This document shows, piece by piece, positions 41,365 to 41,560 of a DNA stretch of 41,560 bases. The DNA is from an uncultured Clostridia bacterium (GTDB lineage: Bacteria > Bacillota_A > Clostridia > Christensenellales > Borkfalkiaceae): contig CAKQXZ010000014.1 of NCBI GenBank assembly GCA_934292955.1, positions 1 to 41,560 of the forward strand, written 5' to 3'. Every line of letters begins with the position of its first letter. Position 1 is the first letter of the stretch. The translations under genes and the position numbers were made by a program. The notes under the pieces are model-generated. The model ran no database searches. It was not told the origin of the DNA and saw nothing but the letters and a program-made list of their open reading frames with translations.

Positions 41365-41390
41365 TTTCTAACGTTTATCCTTTTACACAC

Positions 41391-41422
41391 TTTTAGCCAT
41401 CGGTTAATTCCGATGGCTAAAA
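41391..41422. other. Intercistronic hairpin between binding protein and permease
   Basis: TTTTAGCCATCGG and CCGATGGCTAAAA form a perfect 13-bp stem with a TTAATT loop. On the minus strand no strong U-run follows, so it more likely attenuates or stabilises the upstream binding-protein mRNA than stops all transcripts. Confidence 0.65.
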
Positions 41423-41457
41423 GTTGTTTTTCGATTGTTGTGTTTTTCTACGACCGT

Positions 41458-41560
41458 TCAGCCGAAATATTTGTTGAATAATTCGTCGTACTTGCCGTTT
41501 TCTTTCAATGTTTTAATGGCGTTTTCGACGTCGTTTTTCAAAGCCGTATCTCCCTTTCTG
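41458..41560 (-). CDS. Amino-acid ABC transporter solute-binding protein, C-terminus only
   Basis: The last 33 codons of a frame that enters from the right edge: KGDTALKNDVENAIKTLKENGKYDELFNKYFG, then a stop at 41458-41460. The pattern AI..LKENG.YDEL..KYF is typical of the C-terminus of polar amino-acid binding proteins. It is the first known gene of the transporter operon. Confidence 0.85.
   Translation of the reverse strand, partial: RKGDTALKNDVENAIKTLKENGKYDELFNKYFG

Noticed and set aside
1..41560. tRNA, rRNA or CRISPR array
   Set aside because: No cloverleaf, rRNA-like stretch or regularly spaced repeats were seen; the repeats present are scattered singly.

Overview
The window looks like chromosome from an uncultured Clostridia-type Bacillota. 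Supporting signs are low-to-moderate GC, the dnaG-rpoD-trmK-nif3-zinc-ribbon order, spoVG, pyrR followed by a uracil permease, ruvX next to a DUF1292 gene, a YerC-type TrpR protein, a DUF896 protein, and AGGAGG-like ribosome sites with occasional TTG starts. The species is not identified. No phage, plasmid, transposase, CRISPR array, rRNA or tRNA gene was seen.

Layout. 1-3.5 kb: the start of a probable tgt gene, a QueT-type transporter with a preQ1-like leader (queuosine salvage), a DUF378 membrane protein, a PatB/MalY aminotransferase and a DUF3737 beta-helix protein. 3.5-10 kb: mfd, pth, prs, tadA and rlmH, all on the minus strand. 10-16.3 kb: a CPBP protease, a YfbK-like VWA lipoprotein, a MITE-like element, murC, spoVG on the plus strand, and a translationally coupled sigma factor/anti-sigma pair. 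16.4-21.4 kb (plus): a heterodimeric ABC exporter of BmrCD type and a DUF2804 protein. 21.4-24.5 kb: a repeat-rich convergent gap, then a TetR/ABC ATPase/FtsX-permease operon on the minus strand behind a consensus promoter with an operator-like palindrome. 24.6-27.1 kb (plus): pyrR and a uracil permease with attenuator-like leaders. 27.1-32.6 kb: a glycerophosphodiesterase, DUF896, a TerB-like protein, rplS, DUF1292, ruvX and an MFS transporter. 32.6-38.2 kb (minus): the dnaG-rpoD-trmK-nif3-zinc-ribbon cluster. 38.4-41.6 kb: a membrane-flavodoxin fusion, then yerC and a polar amino-acid ABC importer cut by the window end.

Most genes are housekeeping. The unusual content lies between genes. 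A short motif with core CTATAAGTCGATTATCG occurs about 13 times, almost always in intergenic DNA and in either orientation. In several places it sits in the loop of a terminator-like hairpin whose stem differs from copy to copy. It also lies near three copies of a second repeat (GTCATCCTGAG...GAAGGATCC). Several leaders look regulated by RNA structure: queT, prs, pyrR, uraA and rplS.
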